A stretch of 64,000 nucleotides of DNA from positions 65,719-129,718 of the forward strand of contig NZ_JBANCG010000012.1 in NCBI RefSeq assembly GCF_037026715.1. The letters run 5' to 3'. Within the stretch, counting starts at the first letter, position 1, and each line of letters opens with the position of its first letter. The DNA comes from Breoghania sp037026715 (GTDB lineage Bacteria > Pseudomonadota > Alphaproteobacteria > Rhizobiales > Stappiaceae). The translations under genes and the position numbers were made by a program. A model generated the notes under the pieces. It made no database searches. It saw nothing but the letters and a program-made list of their open reading frames with translations, and had not been told where the DNA came from. This document shows positions 63,925 to 64,000 of this stretch, one piece after another.

Positions 63925-64000
63925 ATGAACGTACATGCCCAGACTTCCGGCCACCTTGCTGATCCGTGGGAGGGGTTCAGCACGGGTGCGTGGCGGGAGG
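63925..64000 (+). CDS. pflB: N-terminus of a pyruvate formate-lyase-like protein (partial)
   Basis: Only 25 codons are in the window (MNVHAQTSGHLADPWEGF, then STGAWRE). The pattern W-E-G-F-x-x-G-x-W at this distance from the start is that of formate acetyltransferase (PflB), whose N-terminus reads AWEGF-x-KG-x-W in known enzymes. AAGGA is about eight bases upstream of ATG 63925. Other glycyl-radical enzymes lack this N-terminal block, but with so short a fragment the call stays tentative. It would convert pyruvate released by the aldolase to acetyl-CoA and formate. Confidence 0.6.
   Translation, partial: MNVHAQTSGHLADPWEGFSTGAWRE

Overview
The window is GC-rich (A/T-rich stretches are confined to a few regulatory regions) and almost fully coding. 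Gene content and order point to an alphaproteobacterium of the order Hyphomicrobiales (Rhizobiales). The evidence is the run NYN protein / rpoZ / rsh / pyrE / DUF2062 / pdxJ / acpS / lepB / rnc / era, a single bifunctional Rsh, porins of the Omp2/RopA (Porin_2) type, and intergenic palindromic repeats of a kind common in that group. The genus cannot be fixed from sequence reading alone. No rRNA, tRNA, CRISPR array or insertion sequence was seen.

Layout. 1-8.3 kb: metabolic genes (end of an unidentified gene, cysteine hydrolase, isoaspartyl peptidase, hemB, LysE-type exporter, threonine ammonia-lyase, RDD membrane protein, SLC13-type permease). 8.5-24.7 kb: housekeeping genes, namely bpt, a family-5-like uracil-DNA glycosylase, the divergent NYN gene and rpoZ, rsh-pyrE, the translationally coupled DUF2062-pdxJ-acpS genes, the lepB-rnc-era cluster, parC, a ParE-type toxin-antitoxin pair, and recO. 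24.4-28.8 kb: a small zinc-ribbon protein, smpB, dapA, and a soluble lytic transglycosylase. 28.8-35.0 kb: four tandem paralogous porin genes, each followed by a nearly identical terminator hairpin. 35.3-44.7 kb: pbpC with an alpha-2-macroglobulin gene (periplasmic envelope defence), preceded by a degenerate NtrC-like regulator.

45.0-57.9 kb: a peroxiredoxin and then the most unusual part of the window. Three small genes and one giant gene (about 3370 residues) share a roughly 110-residue module beginning M-x-N-x-x-FLNATP or a variant of it. None has a visible signal peptide and I recognise none of them. A 16-bp direct repeat lies upstream of the first gene, and a hairpin with a T9 run separates the small genes from the giant gene.

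58.0-64.0 kb: an IclR-type regulator divergent from a DapA-like aldolase, a YjhG-type dehydratase and a GntP-type permease. The four genes reproduce the content of the E. coli yjhIHGF (D-xylonate) locus. They are followed by the beginning of a gene resembling pyruvate formate-lyase. The combination suggests uptake of a sugar acid, dehydration, aldol cleavage to pyruvate, and possibly glycyl-radical pyruvate metabolism.
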